DNA of 64,000 bases, from the NCBI RefSeq assembly GCF_004340665.1, contig NZ_SLWO01000009.1:142043-206042 (forward strand), in the 5' to 3' direction. The notes below the pieces were generated by a model. The model made no database searches. It had not been told where the DNA came from and worked only from the letters and a program-made list of their open reading frames with translations. This DNA comes from Pedobacter psychrotolerans. Its GTDB lineage: Bacteria > Bacteroidota > Bacteroidia > Sphingobacteriales > Sphingobacteriaceae. Below are positions 46,833-56,035 of this stretch, piece by piece; position 1 is the stretch's first letter; each line of letters starts with the position of its first letter. The position numbers and the translations under genes were made by a program.

Positions 46833-48116
46833 ATGAACCCAATACAACTCGAACTTTTTAAAATAGACAAACAATGGCAACAGGTAATCAGAAAACATCC
46901 ATCAGAGAATCTTTTTATTGGTCTTGGTGAGCGGCATGAAGTGAACCTTTTCGAAGCATACTTTAAGTACCAGTTAACCGAAGAGAGTAAGACGAATGAT
47001 ATGTTTTTGCTCCATTACCAGGAATTTAAAAGTGCAGATAATTACGGCAAAAGTTTAGTTAAAGAATGGCAGGAGATCTTTCAACTATGGCAGAAAGATA
47101 CTGGTGCAGGCATGATATGGGATGTGGATCAGGCTGATCGTTTAAAAAAATATGATACTGACGCTTACCTCCCCATTACGGCTTTGGCGCAATTGTGCAA
47201 GCTCTATCCAGAGTTAAAGTTTAAAAAAATCTATATACAACTGGCACCAACAACCATTCATAATATAGAAGCACTGTCTCAATGGATTAACGAATGTAGC
47301 AGTTGCATTACTGCGCTGCAGCAAGATAATATCAAGCTGGTTTATACCGAGCATCATGTGCACCGCACATTAAAAAATTTAAAGCAGGGAACGGAATTTA
47401 GACTCAATATTGATGTAAGCCAGCTAATGCAGAATGCTGCGGCACATAGTAACCGCGATAAAAGTGATCCTGAGTCCGATTATCAGCAACAGATATTGGT
47501 CGCCAGTAATTATTTAAGCAAAGGCAAACACGAACAGGCAAATGCGGTTTTGGAACGGGCCATTATGATTGCACAAAAGCAAGGACTACATGAAGCAGTG
47601 GTGGCCGCAAGGATCATGCTGGCCCAGAGTTTAGCCGTTAAAAATAAAAAAAATGAAGCCAGGCAGCAATATGAGCTGGCATTAGCACGGGCAGGACAAA
47701 ATACTTTGCTAAGTGCCCATATCCACATGAGCTATGGAAGCTTTTTGTTGGCACATTCTGGAAAGGATGAAGCCAAGAAATATTTTGAGAAAGCAGTTAA
47801 AATCGCGGAAATCATTCCAAATGATTTTATAGCAATGGAGTGTACACGTTTATTAGGACAGCTTTCGGAGAATAAATTGGCGGGCTCTGCTAAAGCTATG
47901 GAATATTATGTGAAATGCCTGGCCATTGCAAAAAAAATGCCGATAGAAAAAAGGCGGCAAAGTTCAATGGCATATACAGCATTGATCATGCTGAAAAAAT
48001 ATGGGGAAGAAAGTCCTGAGGGCAGAAAACTGGATCTGGAAATGCAGGATGATTTTGGTGCGGACTGGAAGACTGACGCAGAGATACCAAAGAACCATGC
48101 CAGCCCATTGTCGTAA
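46833..48116 (+). CDS. TPR protein between VgrG and Rhs, probable effector adaptor
   Basis: This 427-residue cytoplasmic protein has an N-terminal domain of about 200 residues that I do not recognise. At least four tetratricopeptide-like helix pairs follow (about 215-400), for example QILVASNYLSKGKHEQANAV and SYGSFLLAHSGKDEAKKYFE. It begins 18 bp after vgrG. Genes in this position often encode chaperones or adaptors that load an Rhs effector onto VgrG. That role is inferred from order and TPR content only. Confidence 0.72.
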   Translation: MNPIQLELFKIDKQWQQVIRKHPSENLFIGLGERHEVNLFEAYFKYQLTEESKTNDMFLLHYQEFKSADNYGKSLVKEWQEIFQLWQKDTGAGMIWDVDQADRLKKYDTDAYLPITALAQLCKLYPELKFKKIYIQLAPTTIHNIEALSQWINECSSCITALQQDNIKLVYTEHHVHRTLKNLKQGTEFRLNIDVSQLMQNAAAHSNRDKSDPESDYQQQILVASNYLSKGKHEQANAVLERAIMIAQKQGLHEAVVAARIMLAQSLAVKNKKNEARQQYELALARAGQNTLLSAHIHMSYGSFLLAHSGKDEAKKYFEKAVKIAEIIPNDFIAMECTRLLGQLSENKLAGSAKAMEYYVKCLAIAKKMPIEKRRQSSMAYTALIMLKKYGEESPEGRKLDLEMQDDFGADWKTDAEIPKNHASPLS

Positions 48117-48210
48117 ATACTGCTGCGTTGAAACGATCGTACTTAAAAAGAAGATTAAGCCAGCACCAGAGAAACAAAAATTGACGGATGAAAAAAATAA
48201 AAGCAAGTAA
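48097..48210 (+). CDS. Small Cys-rich, Lys-rich ORF before rhs
   Basis: A 37-codon frame begins inside the 3' end of the TPR gene (MPAHCRKYCCVETIVLKKK) and ends eight bases before the second possible start of the Rhs gene. Three cysteines cluster near the N-terminus; the tail is highly charged. It may be a small accessory protein, a translation-coupling ORF or chance. I recognise no family. Confidence 0.35.
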   Translation: MPAHCRKYCCVETIVLKKKIKPAPEKQKLTDEKNKSK

Positions 48211-51200
48211 ACCGAATATGTCTACCGATAGGTCACTTAGCCTGTCTGCAAGTATCACCAAAGCAGAGCCAAAAGCAGTTGGTGGCAGTGTTGCTGCCGG
48301 GAGTAACCCACCTGCTGTAAAAAGTTCGTTAAAGCTTTTAAAGGCAAAAAAACCATCCATGGTAAATACGGCCGTACAGCATGTAAGTAAACATTTTGAT
48401 GTGGTGTTGGCCATCGATTTTCACTGGACAACCATCCCCATTCCGCCTTCTTTCGGGATCATTCCCTTGCCTTTACCACACCCTTTTATTGGAATGGTGT
48501 TCGATCCGATGGATTACCTTCGTTTTAATATTCCCGTACCAAAATTTGCACAGGGTTTAATTGGTATGGCCAGTATACCAATGGGCGGTTCAATTTTTGT
48601 ACATGGCAGGCATAAAGCCACTACAACCACCAGTGTAATGGGTGTTTTGCTTCCATTCAGGCACATTACTTCTTTACCGGTTTATTTTATTGTAAACATA
48701 GCCGGCTCTCCACATGAAGGTGAAGTATATTGGGGCTCCACTACCGTTAAAGGCCAGGGTTCAGAAATGAGTGGCTCTAACCCAGGCCAGGTACTTACCT
48801 GCTGGTGCCCGCCAATGGGCTTAAAGCCTTTGCCCACCGTACCGGGAAAACTAAAGAAAAACCCACTGGCCTACTTTGCCTTTTACAGTGATTTGCTAAG
48901 CATGTATGTGCAGATCAATACAGGTAAACCTGTGTTGGTGGGCGGTCAATTCGCTCCCCACGATTACACAATTGCAGAATATATAATGCGCTTTGCAGCA
49001 ATAGGTATTATGAGGGGGCTCACCAAACTGGGTGGGGCACTATCCAAGGCTGCACTAAGAGGGGTAAATAAAGTGCTTAAAAAAATGTTTGGATCCAACC
49101 CTTTGTCAAAAAAGCTTTGCCATTTTGGTTTGGAGCCTGTTAATTTTGTCACAGGAGCCATGTTTTTTGAGTGGAGCGATTTTGAATTGCCAGGCGGCCA
49201 TACATTGGCCTGGAATAACGTATGGCGTAGCGATAAAACACATGCGGGCATGTTGGGCAACCAGGTTTACAACAATTACGATCTCTATATTTATCCTGAT
49301 CCGGAAGCGGGAATTGTAGGCTTTAACCATCCTGATGAAAACATGGTAATGCCATTACCTTATATTGAAGCTTATACAGGCAGGCATTACGACCGTGTAC
49401 AACAGATCTGGATGGAGCGGCCTGATGAACAAACCTGGTTGTTGACAATCAATCAGGACATTTATACTTACCAGCTTTTTGCAGGTGGAGCAGATGGTGA
49501 TTTTTATAGGGTGATGCGGATTGATTACCATAGCGGCAATATCCTATCTTTTCAATATCAAGGTCAATTACTCCAACGGGTGGTGGAAAATTCTGGCCGC
49601 ATACTCGAAATGCAGCACAACCAAGCAGGTACAGCCATTACCACGGTTTACTACCACTATAAAAACACCAGTGATCTTTTGGTTAGTTATGAATATGACG
49701 ACCGTGGGAATATGGTGAAAGTATATGATCAGACAGGTAAGGCCATCAGCTTTGAGTACGATACGAACAACCGTGTAGTCAAAAGGGTCAACCGAAATGG
49801 AATGGCCTATTTTTGGCAATATGATACAGAAGGTCGTGTGATTCATACCGAGGGTAAAGACGGTTTTATGAGTGGATCTGTAAATTATTTCCCTGAAGAA
49901 GGTTATAATGAAGTGTATTATCGTGATGGTAAAACAGAACGTTATTATTATGATGAAAACGACCTGGTATACAAAAAAGTAGATGCTTTAGGTGGCGAAA
50001 CCTGGTACGAGCACAACCGCCATAACGAAGAAACTATGATAGCCAGCCCGGAGGGAAGGGTAGTAGGCTACGCGCACGATGAACAGGGAAATATTACGAC
50101 CTACCATACCCCAGATGGTGAGCAGTACCATTATAAATATGATGAAAACAATAACCTCATTCTTCGCAGTGATCCTGCAGGTTTAAATGAAACCTGGTTA
50201 TACAACAATGAAAACCAGTTGCTTAAACATGTGCAGAAAGATGAAAGGGTTGTTGATTTCTTTTATAACGATGGGCAGAAATTACCAGCATACTGCATTG
50301 ATAATGAAGGCTACGAAATCCGTTGGGCCTACAATGACCTCAACCAGCTGGTTGAATCTGTTTCAGGCGAAGGCACCAGAAGAACTTGGCAGTATGACGA
50401 TTATGGGAGAATTATAAGTTTTAGCCCTGATACCTATCAACGAACCATCTGGGAAAGAGACGACATGGGGCGAATTGTTGCGGTAAAAGACTTTGGTGAA
50501 GAAGCGCTAAGCTTCAAATACGATGCCTATGATTTGCCCGTGTATGCAACCGATGGGAATGAAGAATGGCACATGGACTACACGCCGATGGGCAGTCTTA
50601 AAACCCAGACCAGAAGCAGCTATCCATCCAGAAAAAATATTCAGACGCTTCATTTTACGTATGACAGATGGGAAAATTTAAAAGCCATTACCAATGAAAA
50701 AGGTGAGCAATATATTTTTTTAAGAGATGCCAATGATGATGTAATCAAAGAAATTGGTTTCGATGGGCAGGAACAAGAATACATTCGCAATCAGGATGGG
50801 CAGGTAATTAAAACCATACAAGCCGATGGAAAGGCAATATACCATAATTATGATTTAAGTGGCAGGCTGGTTTACAGCAGGTATGAAGATGGTACCTACG
50901 AAGCCTTTCAATATAACAAACAAGGTTTGCTGATTGCTGCAGAAAATGAACTTTCATCAGTTAATTTTAACCGGAACCCTTTGGGTATGGTAACTCGTGA
51001 AACACAGGACGGGTACCACATCAACTATCAGTACGATGTCTTTAATAACCTTATTGGGCTAAAAAGCAGCCTGGGTGCACAGATTGATTATGATTACAAT
51101 GCAGATGGCTATCTCAATGGCATTAGTGCCAAAGGTAATGTTGGGGAAGCCTGGACAGCAGCCATTGGCCGAAATAAAAACGGACAGGAAACCAGCCGAA

Positions 51201-52765
51201 GTTTAAGCGGTGGCGTTAAGGCCACTTTCGATTATGACCATGAAGGACATCCCATTAGCCAGAGGGTGGAAGCCAGCCGTTCCATTACGGCATTTAAGCA
51301 ATATGCCTGGGGACCAAATGATAAGCTGAATAACTGCCTGAACAGCATTAGCGGAGGAATCGTTAATTACCGCTACGATACTTTTGGCAGTTTATCATCA
51401 GCAACTTATAGCGATGACGGGCAAACGATCTATAAAAATCCGGATGCTACAGGGAACCTATATAAAACAGCCGACCGAAGCGACAGACGTTATGACAAAG
51501 GAGGCAAGCTGCTTAAAGATGACCAATGGTATTACCGTTATGATAGCAAAGGTAACCTGGTACAAAAAAGTAAAAGAAACATTATTGGTTTGGCAAAGGC
51601 CGAAACCGTAGAAATAGAAAACCCCGGACTTTTCGATAAAAAACTAAACTGGGAAATGGCCAATCCTGATATACCGAAAGCGCAAGCACTTGATATATTG
51701 CCAGACGCCGCACCCGATTTACCAGAATGGAAAACTGGCGACTGGGCCTATGCCTGGGCAGCCAATGGCATGATGAAAGCGGTTAAAAATCCACAGGGCG
51801 AAATTATTTATTTTGAATATGATGCCTTGGGCAGAAGAAAGGCTAAAATTGTTAAGGATAGGATTTATCGTTATGTATGGGACGGTAATTTGCTACTCCA
51901 TGAATGGTATTATCCGTTAAGTGAAAGGCCTAACTTGGTGGTTAATGAAGACGGCCTGCTCAGTTATGATAAGCCAGAACCTTTAAGCGAAGATTTAATT
52001 ACCTGGGTTTACGACCAGAATAAATTTACACCGAGCGCAAAAGTCGTTAATGGCCAGTATTATTCCATCATTAGCGATTATTTGGGTACACCCGTACAGG
52101 CTTATGATGAAGCCGGTAAAAAAGTTTGGGATGCTGAACTTGATATTTATGGAAAAATACGTAACCTTAGCGGCGATCGGGATTTTGTGCCATTTAGGTA
52201 TCAGGGGCAATATGAAGATGCAGAAACGGGATTGTATTATAACCGTTTTAGGTATTATGATCCGGAGATTGGAGGATATATAAGTCAGGATCCTATTGGA
52301 TTGATGGGAGGTAATCCAACAGTTTATGGATATGTGTATGATTCAAATGTTGAAATAGATATTTTTGGGTTAGAATGCGGACAAAAGCGCATTGGTGATT
52401 GGGGAGAAAATTGGGCGAAGAATCAACTCGAGTTATCTGGGAAATATAAAGGAGTTATTTCAGTGCAAAATGGGGCTAATCATGGTATTGATTTGGTCGG
52501 AGTACGTCATGATGGTAAATTTGATTTTTTTGAAGTTAAAACAAATACAACAGGAAAAGTTAGTCCAATATCAGCAAGACAAAGTAATGCATCTGATTTT
52601 ATACAGGATATTCTTGGACCTCAGAAAGCTCAAAAAGGCGGTTTTGGAATTTCTGCAGCCGAAGCGAGAAAGATGGCAGATCCTAGCAATTTAGGAGATA
52701 CAAGAATTGTGGATATATTTATTAAGAATGGCAAATTAGATAAAGTTTTAACATCTCAATGGTAA
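48188..52765 (+). CDS. Rhs-family T6SS effector with PAAR-like N-terminus and PD-(D/E)XK toxin tip
   Basis: This 1525-residue polymorphic toxin has an N-terminal PAAR-like region (about 60-270, with CWCPPMGLKPLPTVPGK). The DUF6531-type entry GLEPVNFVTGAMFFEWSDFE follows, then a long YD-repeat cage. The Rhs boundary is RYYDPEIGGYISQDPIGLMG with PTVYGYVYDSN. The last 129 residues (from about 1397) are a nuclease: E1407 in GENWA, D1435 in HGIDLVG, E1449-x-K1451 in FFEVKTN and Q1465-S in ARQSNASDF. That order resembles PoNe DNases. An alternative start, MSTDRS at 48218, would avoid overlap with the small ORF. Base composition falls sharply in the toxin tip. Confidence 0.9.
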   Translation: MKKIKASKPNMSTDRSLSLSASITKAEPKAVGGSVAAGSNPPAVKSSLKLLKAKKPSMVNTAVQHVSKHFDVVLAIDFHWTTIPIPPSFGIIPLPLPHPFIGMVFDPMDYLRFNIPVPKFAQGLIGMASIPMGGSIFVHGRHKATTTTSVMGVLLPFRHITSLPVYFIVNIAGSPHEGEVYWGSTTVKGQGSEMSGSNPGQVLTCWCPPMGLKPLPTVPGKLKKNPLAYFAFYSDLLSMYVQINTGKPVLVGGQFAPHDYTIAEYIMRFAAIGIMRGLTKLGGALSKAALRGVNKVLKKMFGSNPLSKKLCHFGLEPVNFVTGAMFFEWSDFELPGGHTLAWNNVWRSDKTHAGMLGNQVYNNYDLYIYPDPEAGIVGFNHPDENMVMPLPYIEAYTGRHYDRVQQIWMERPDEQTWLLTINQDIYTYQLFAGGADGDFYRVMRIDYHSGNILSFQYQGQLLQRVVENSGRILEMQHNQAGTAITTVYYHYKNTSDLLVSYEYDDRGNMVKVYDQTGKAISFEYDTNNRVVKRVNRNGMAYFWQYDTEGRVIHTEGKDGFMSGSVNYFPEEGYNEVYYRDGKTERYYYDENDLVYKKVDALGGETWYEHNRHNEETMIASPEGRVVGYAHDEQGNITTYHTPDGEQYHYKYDENNNLILRSDPAGLNETWLYNNENQLLKHVQKDERVVDFFYNDGQKLPAYCIDNEGYEIRWAYNDLNQLVESVSGEGTRRTWQYDDYGRIISFSPDTYQRTIWERDDMGRIVAVKDFGEEALSFKYDAYDLPVYATDGNEEWHMDYTPMGSLKTQTRSSYPSRKNIQTLHFTYDRWENLKAITNEKGEQYIFLRDANDDVIKEIGFDGQEQEYIRNQDGQVIKTIQADGKAIYHNYDLSGRLVYSRYEDGTYEAFQYNKQGLLIAAENELSSVNFNRNPLGMVTRETQDGYHINYQYDVFNNLIGLKSSLGAQIDYDYNADGYLNGISAKGNVGEAWTAAIGRNKNGQETSRSLSGGVKATFDYDHEGHPISQRVEASRSITAFKQYAWGPNDKLNNCLNSISGGIVNYRYDTFGSLSSATYSDDGQTIYKNPDATGNLYKTADRSDRRYDKGGKLLKDDQWYYRYDSKGNLVQKSKRNIIGLAKAETVEIENPGLFDKKLNWEMANPDIPKAQALDILPDAAPDLPEWKTGDWAYAWAANGMMKAVKNPQGEIIYFEYDALGRRKAKIVKDRIYRYVWDGNLLLHEWYYPLSERPNLVVNEDGLLSYDKPEPLSEDLITWVYDQNKFTPSAKVVNGQYYSIISDYLGTPVQAYDEAGKKVWDAELDIYGKIRNLSGDRDFVPFRYQGQYEDAETGLYYNRFRYYDPEIGGYISQDPIGLMGGNPTVYGYVYDSNVEIDIFGLECGQKRIGDWGENWAKNQLELSGKYKGVISVQNGANHGIDLVGVRHDGKFDFFEVKTNTTGKVSPISARQSNASDFIQDILGPQKAQKGGFGISAAEARKMADPSNLGDTRIVDIFIKNGKLDKVLTSQW

Positions 52766-52771
52766 ATAATA

Positions 52772-53692
52772 ATGATAGATAAAAAGATTTCAAAAATTAT
52801 CAAAAATTATAAAGAATTTTTAAAAACTAGATTTTTGGAGGATAATGTTGTAAATGATGAGCGTAACACCGAAAACTTAAATACTTTTATTCAATCTGGA
52901 AAGGATAGTTTTGAATACAAAGAAGTCGTATTTGGAGAAGAAGAAATAGTAATAGAAAGTATAGAACTCGTTCTTTCAACTTATTCTTCAGAAAAAATAG
53001 CAAAGTCAATAATAGACTTTGAGGAAAAGCCAACTTTAGTCAATTACCAACAGCTGTTAAATGCCTATTATTTAGATTTATTGACCTTCATACTTGCCTC
53101 AAAAAAACTTGAAAGTACTAGCATACTTTTTCTAGATGCCGATATTGCATTAATTTACATATTAGCTGTTTCCTATTTCCCAGAGAAGCTCGATTTGATA
53201 GAACCCTTTGTGATTAGAGGACTTGATTTTAGAGAATCTGTAAGAAACCAGAACGTAAGGCCTATGAATGGTAGTTATGGCAGGGATAATGTTCTATATC
53301 TGGCTTATTATCTGGCAAAAGAAAACAATTTTAACTATTCGGAGAAAATACTTAAGTATTGCAAAGATGATATTGATCAGCCATACGTTAAGGCACTAGA
53401 AAATTTATTTTCAGAAGACAGCACGATTGTTTCTGAATGGGTTTATAGATTAGCGGATTTTCATCTCAATCATAGCAAATCAGAAGATTTAACCTATCCA
53501 TTCCATATCAATCATTGGATATATTATCCAATAGAAATCATATCACTTCTTCTATTGAGGAAGCATAAAGGATTAGATAATAGCTTTATTGCTCATCCTT
53601 TTCTTGACAAATTTTTACGTTTTATTTATATTGATATACCAGTTGAGTTAAACCATGACGTTGAGAAGTTATCTAAAGCTGTGTTTAGGTAA
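52772..53692 (+). CDS. PoNi-like immunity protein (DUF1911-type C-terminus)
   Basis: This 306-residue helical protein starts 6 bp after the Rhs stop, the position of the cognate immunity gene. Its C-terminal part, HWIYYPIEIISLLLLRKHKG followed by LDNSFIAHPFLDKFL, resembles the DUF1911 region of PoNi proteins, which neutralise PoNe DNases. That matches the nuclease tip upstream. It is AT-rich like the toxin tip. The pairing is strong from position; the PoNi name rests on a remembered pattern. Confidence 0.72.
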   Translation: MIDKKISKIIKNYKEFLKTRFLEDNVVNDERNTENLNTFIQSGKDSFEYKEVVFGEEEIVIESIELVLSTYSSEKIAKSIIDFEEKPTLVNYQQLLNAYYLDLLTFILASKKLESTSILFLDADIALIYILAVSYFPEKLDLIEPFVIRGLDFRESVRNQNVRPMNGSYGRDNVLYLAYYLAKENNFNYSEKILKYCKDDIDQPYVKALENLFSEDSTIVSEWVYRLADFHLNHSKSEDLTYPFHINHWIYYPIEIISLLLLRKHKGLDNSFIAHPFLDKFLRFIYIDIPVELNHDVEKLSKAVFR

Positions 53693-53694
53693 TA

Positions 53695-53787
53695 ATGATA
53701 TCAGATAAATCAATGGAATTTTATAAGAATAAAAATTGGTTGTATAATGATTATGTACAGCAATATGCTGATGTATTTTTGGTTTGA
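53695..53787 (+). CDS. Very small ORF or fossil between immunity genes
   Basis: A 30-codon frame (EFYKNKNWLYNDYVQQYADV in its middle) lies 2 bp after the PoNi-like gene and overlaps the region just before the next gene. It is too short to judge. Given other fossils in this array it may be the end of a lost gene. Confidence 0.25.
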   Translation: MISDKSMEFYKNKNWLYNDYVQQYADVFLV

Positions 53788-53789
53788 AT

Positions 53790-54389
53790 ATGAGAAATAT
53801 ACAGGCAAAAGACACGTTATTTTTTTACAGCCCAAATATGGAAGATTTGACCCTATATGCAGGTGTAAAATTTAGTTACAATTTTAAAACAAGACAATTT
53901 CAATTAGACATGAATCCAGACGGAGAATCCCGTTTAACAGATATTAGAAATTTCAAAGTAAATGAGACATTCACGCAAATTGAATTCGATATTAATTATA
54001 AAAACAAAGCAATTGCTTATACCTTAAGTAGTGATTTTGATACATGTAAATATGCTTTCGAAATCATTACTAATTTAAATGAATCTATTATCCCAGATCA
54101 TGATTTGGATAAAGTAGATTTATACTTTGAACAGGATGTACTCACACATTTATATGTAAGTAAGACAAAAGAATATCAATTGATCGATTCATTGAGACTT
54201 ATATCCGAAAATAATAATTGCTATTTAATAAGAAATAAACCCGAATACAATAAAAAAAGAGTTGATGATATATTAGTTCAGAATGGTAAGGTTTTAATAA
54301 CTGCAGAGGGAAAAGATGTCTTTTTTGAATTTAATCTGAGTCCGGTGGTATATAAGATCATTGAAAATATGCTTAGACTTAAAAAATAA
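53790..54389 (+). CDS. Putative orphan immunity protein, paralogue A
   Basis: This 199-residue protein has no signal or membrane segment. I use the ATG at 53790; a TTG six bases earlier is less likely. Clear similarity links it to the gene at 54517: both have a motif like KFxYxxxxRxFxLDxNPxGE, the word YRNKE or YKNKA, an LxxYFEQ/LFFEEGR stretch and YxLIDSL. The family is unfamiliar to me. Position among immunity genes and very low G+C (14 of 60 at 54181-54240) support an immunity role. Confidence 0.6.
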   Translation: MRNIQAKDTLFFYSPNMEDLTLYAGVKFSYNFKTRQFQLDMNPDGESRLTDIRNFKVNETFTQIEFDINYKNKAIAYTLSSDFDTCKYAFEIITNLNESIIPDHDLDKVDLYFEQDVLTHLYVSKTKEYQLIDSLRLISENNNCYLIRNKPEYNKKRVDDILVQNGKVLITAEGKDVFFEFNLSPVVYKIIENMLRLKK

Positions 54390-54485
54390 CCCTTATGGGA
54401 TAATATAGCTGTTAAAAAAAGTGATTACACTAGATTAGATAGAAAAAAGAAGTATTTAAAATTGGTTGAAAGACAATTGATATAG
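54390..54485 (+). pseudogene. Fossil open stretch after paralogue A
   Basis: The frame continues beyond the stop of the previous gene for 31 codons, reading SDYTRLDRKKKYLKLVERQL near the end, then a TAG. It has the look of a protein C-terminus without its body. It may be the end of a deleted toxin or immunity gene. The family is unknown. Confidence 0.3.
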
Positions 54486-54516
54486 TTGTTAGTCGTTAAT
54501 TGCGAGTTTAATCTTA

Positions 54517-55131
54517 ATGAAAATTATCAAACCGAAAATCTCAGGTATAACTTATGAACCAAAAGTAAAGGAACTGTGTTTGATTGCAGACCTTAAATTT
54601 GTTTACGATCTAAATATAAGAAAATTTCATTTAGATGAGAATCCACATGGAGAGCCTTGTTTAAAAGAGATTTTTGACATTATTGTAGATGAAATTTTTT
54701 CAAATTTATCCTTTAAATCTTCTTATAGAAACAAAGAAACCATCTTTAAATTAGAAAGCCAAAATGAAATTGATAATCTAGTTTTTAAAGTAATTTCTAG
54801 TTTAAATCTTTCAGTTATTGATCAGGATGAAATGGATAAGTTTCAATTATTCTTTGAAGAAGGTAGATTTAAAGAATTAGATATTTATAAACAAAATGAA
54901 AAATATGAATTAATTGATTCCTTGGCTGTTACAGGTGATGAAGATGAAATCATTTTGATTAAGCAAAATCCATGGGGCAGATTCAAGGTTGATCATTTAG
55001 CATGTTCTGATCAAAAACAATTGGATTATAGTTTGACTAATGGCGAACTAGGAATTTACCAGCTAGATATAAATGATGCCATTTATAGTCTTTTTTCTAA
55101 ATTTATTGAAAGAGTTAAATTTAGAAAATAA
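54517..55131 (+). CDS. Putative orphan immunity protein, paralogue B
   Basis: This 204-residue protein is homologous along its length to the gene at 53790 (for example LKFVYDLNIRKFHLDENPHG against the matching stretch of A). A third, broken copy of its C-terminal part lies at 55879-55995. It has mixed alpha/beta character, no signal and no catalytic motif. Repeated duplication next to Rhs genes is typical of immunity families that diverge against toxin variants. The fold and target toxin are unknown. Confidence 0.6.
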   Translation: MKIIKPKISGITYEPKVKELCLIADLKFVYDLNIRKFHLDENPHGEPCLKEIFDIIVDEIFSNLSFKSSYRNKETIFKLESQNEIDNLVFKVISSLNLSVIDQDEMDKFQLFFEEGRFKELDIYKQNEKYELIDSLAVTGDEDEIILIKQNPWGRFKVDHLACSDQKQLDYSLTNGELGIYQLDINDAIYSLFSKFIERVKFRK

Positions 55132-55140
55132 ACTTTTCGC

Positions 55141-55338
55141 AAAATTTGATGACTATGAGGGGAGGTTCTAAAAGTGACTACTGGCTTCATAAATAGTAAA
55201 AAGAGTTTGCAAAATGGCTGAATTGATTAAAACCTAAGGCTAAAATCTTTCTCGAAGGCAGATTAAGAGCTAGCTAGAAAAGAGAGAATAAGTAAATATA
55301 ACGCAAACGCTGTTAAAGGAAAATGCATTTAAATTAAT
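55141..55338 (+). pseudogene. Fossil cassette end, copy 1
   Basis: No intact gene is present. A broken frame at about 55230-55295 reads KAKIFLEGRLRAS, a stop, then KRE. DNA from about 55215 to 55330 resembles 56615-56730, where the matching frame gives EIFLEVRLKNLLDKR. This is likely the decayed end of a displaced Rhs toxin or its immunity gene. Confidence 0.4.
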
Positions 55339-55857
55339 ATGTTCGAAAAAAAGAATTCAGTTTCAATTTTTGAAGAATTTAACGGTAGGATAAATAAAAT
55401 CAAAGATCTAAATAAGGTACCTGTATCAGAACCGATATATTTAAAATTTTTATCAGAATACAAAGGGCTGGAAATCACACCTGACATAGAAATATTTGGC
55501 TATGAAGATGTTCTCAATGAAAATAAATATATTGAGAAAGATTATCCAGAACTATACGATAAGATTTGGATAATTGGACGAAGTGGACAGGGAGATGAAT
55601 GGTTTATTAATATAGAAAAATCAACTATTTTGTTTTACGATCACAATAATGGAGAATATGAGTCTATTGACGAATTTCTAGATTTTAATATTGATTTTCT
55701 CGTATTTCTTCAGGCCGCTTTTTTGTTTCGGGAGCTTGAAGAACAACTAGATGATCATGAGGATAATTTGCCAATAGAGATTCAAGAATTATTCGTTAGT
55801 AGTTTAGAAAAGATTAGTGATGATTTCTATTTGAAATATCCTTATAAATGCTTTTGA
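55339..55857 (+). CDS. SMI1/KNR4 (SUKH) family immunity protein, copy 1
   Basis: This 172-residue acidic protein matches the SUKH fold. It shows FLSEYKGLEITPDIEIFGYE near 48-67, WIIGRSGQGDEWFINIEKST in the centre, and YESIDEFLDF toward the end. SUKH proteins protect against many toxin types in polymorphic toxin loci. No toxin is adjacent, so it is an orphan immunity gene kept from an earlier Rhs tip. Confidence 0.82.
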   Translation: MFEKKNSVSIFEEFNGRINKIKDLNKVPVSEPIYLKFLSEYKGLEITPDIEIFGYEDVLNENKYIEKDYPELYDKIWIIGRSGQGDEWFINIEKSTILFYDHNNGEYESIDEFLDFNIDFLVFLQAAFLFRELEEQLDDHEDNLPIEIQELFVSSLEKISDDFYLKYPYKCF

Positions 55858-55878
55858 TGTTCGATCGAAGGCCTAAGA

Positions 55879-55995
55879 TTAGAATTACTTGATCAAAAAC
55901 AATTTGATTATACTTTGAATAATAACAATACAGGAAGTTATCAGCTAAATATCAATTAGACTGTTTATAATATCATAGAAATAATTAATTTTAGT
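55879..55995 (+). pseudogene. Broken C-terminal copy of the paralogue A/B family
   Basis: The frame reads LELLDQKQFDYTLNNNN and then SYQLNIN, a stop, and TVYNIIEIINF. This matches the end of the protein at 54517 (SDQKQLDYSLTNG, YQLDINDAIYSLF). Only the last third survives and it is interrupted by TAG near 55956. It shows that the family once had at least three members here. Confidence 0.7.
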
Positions 55996-56035
55996 ATACA
56001 AGGTATCGCCATATAATAAAAAATTATTTTTTCAA

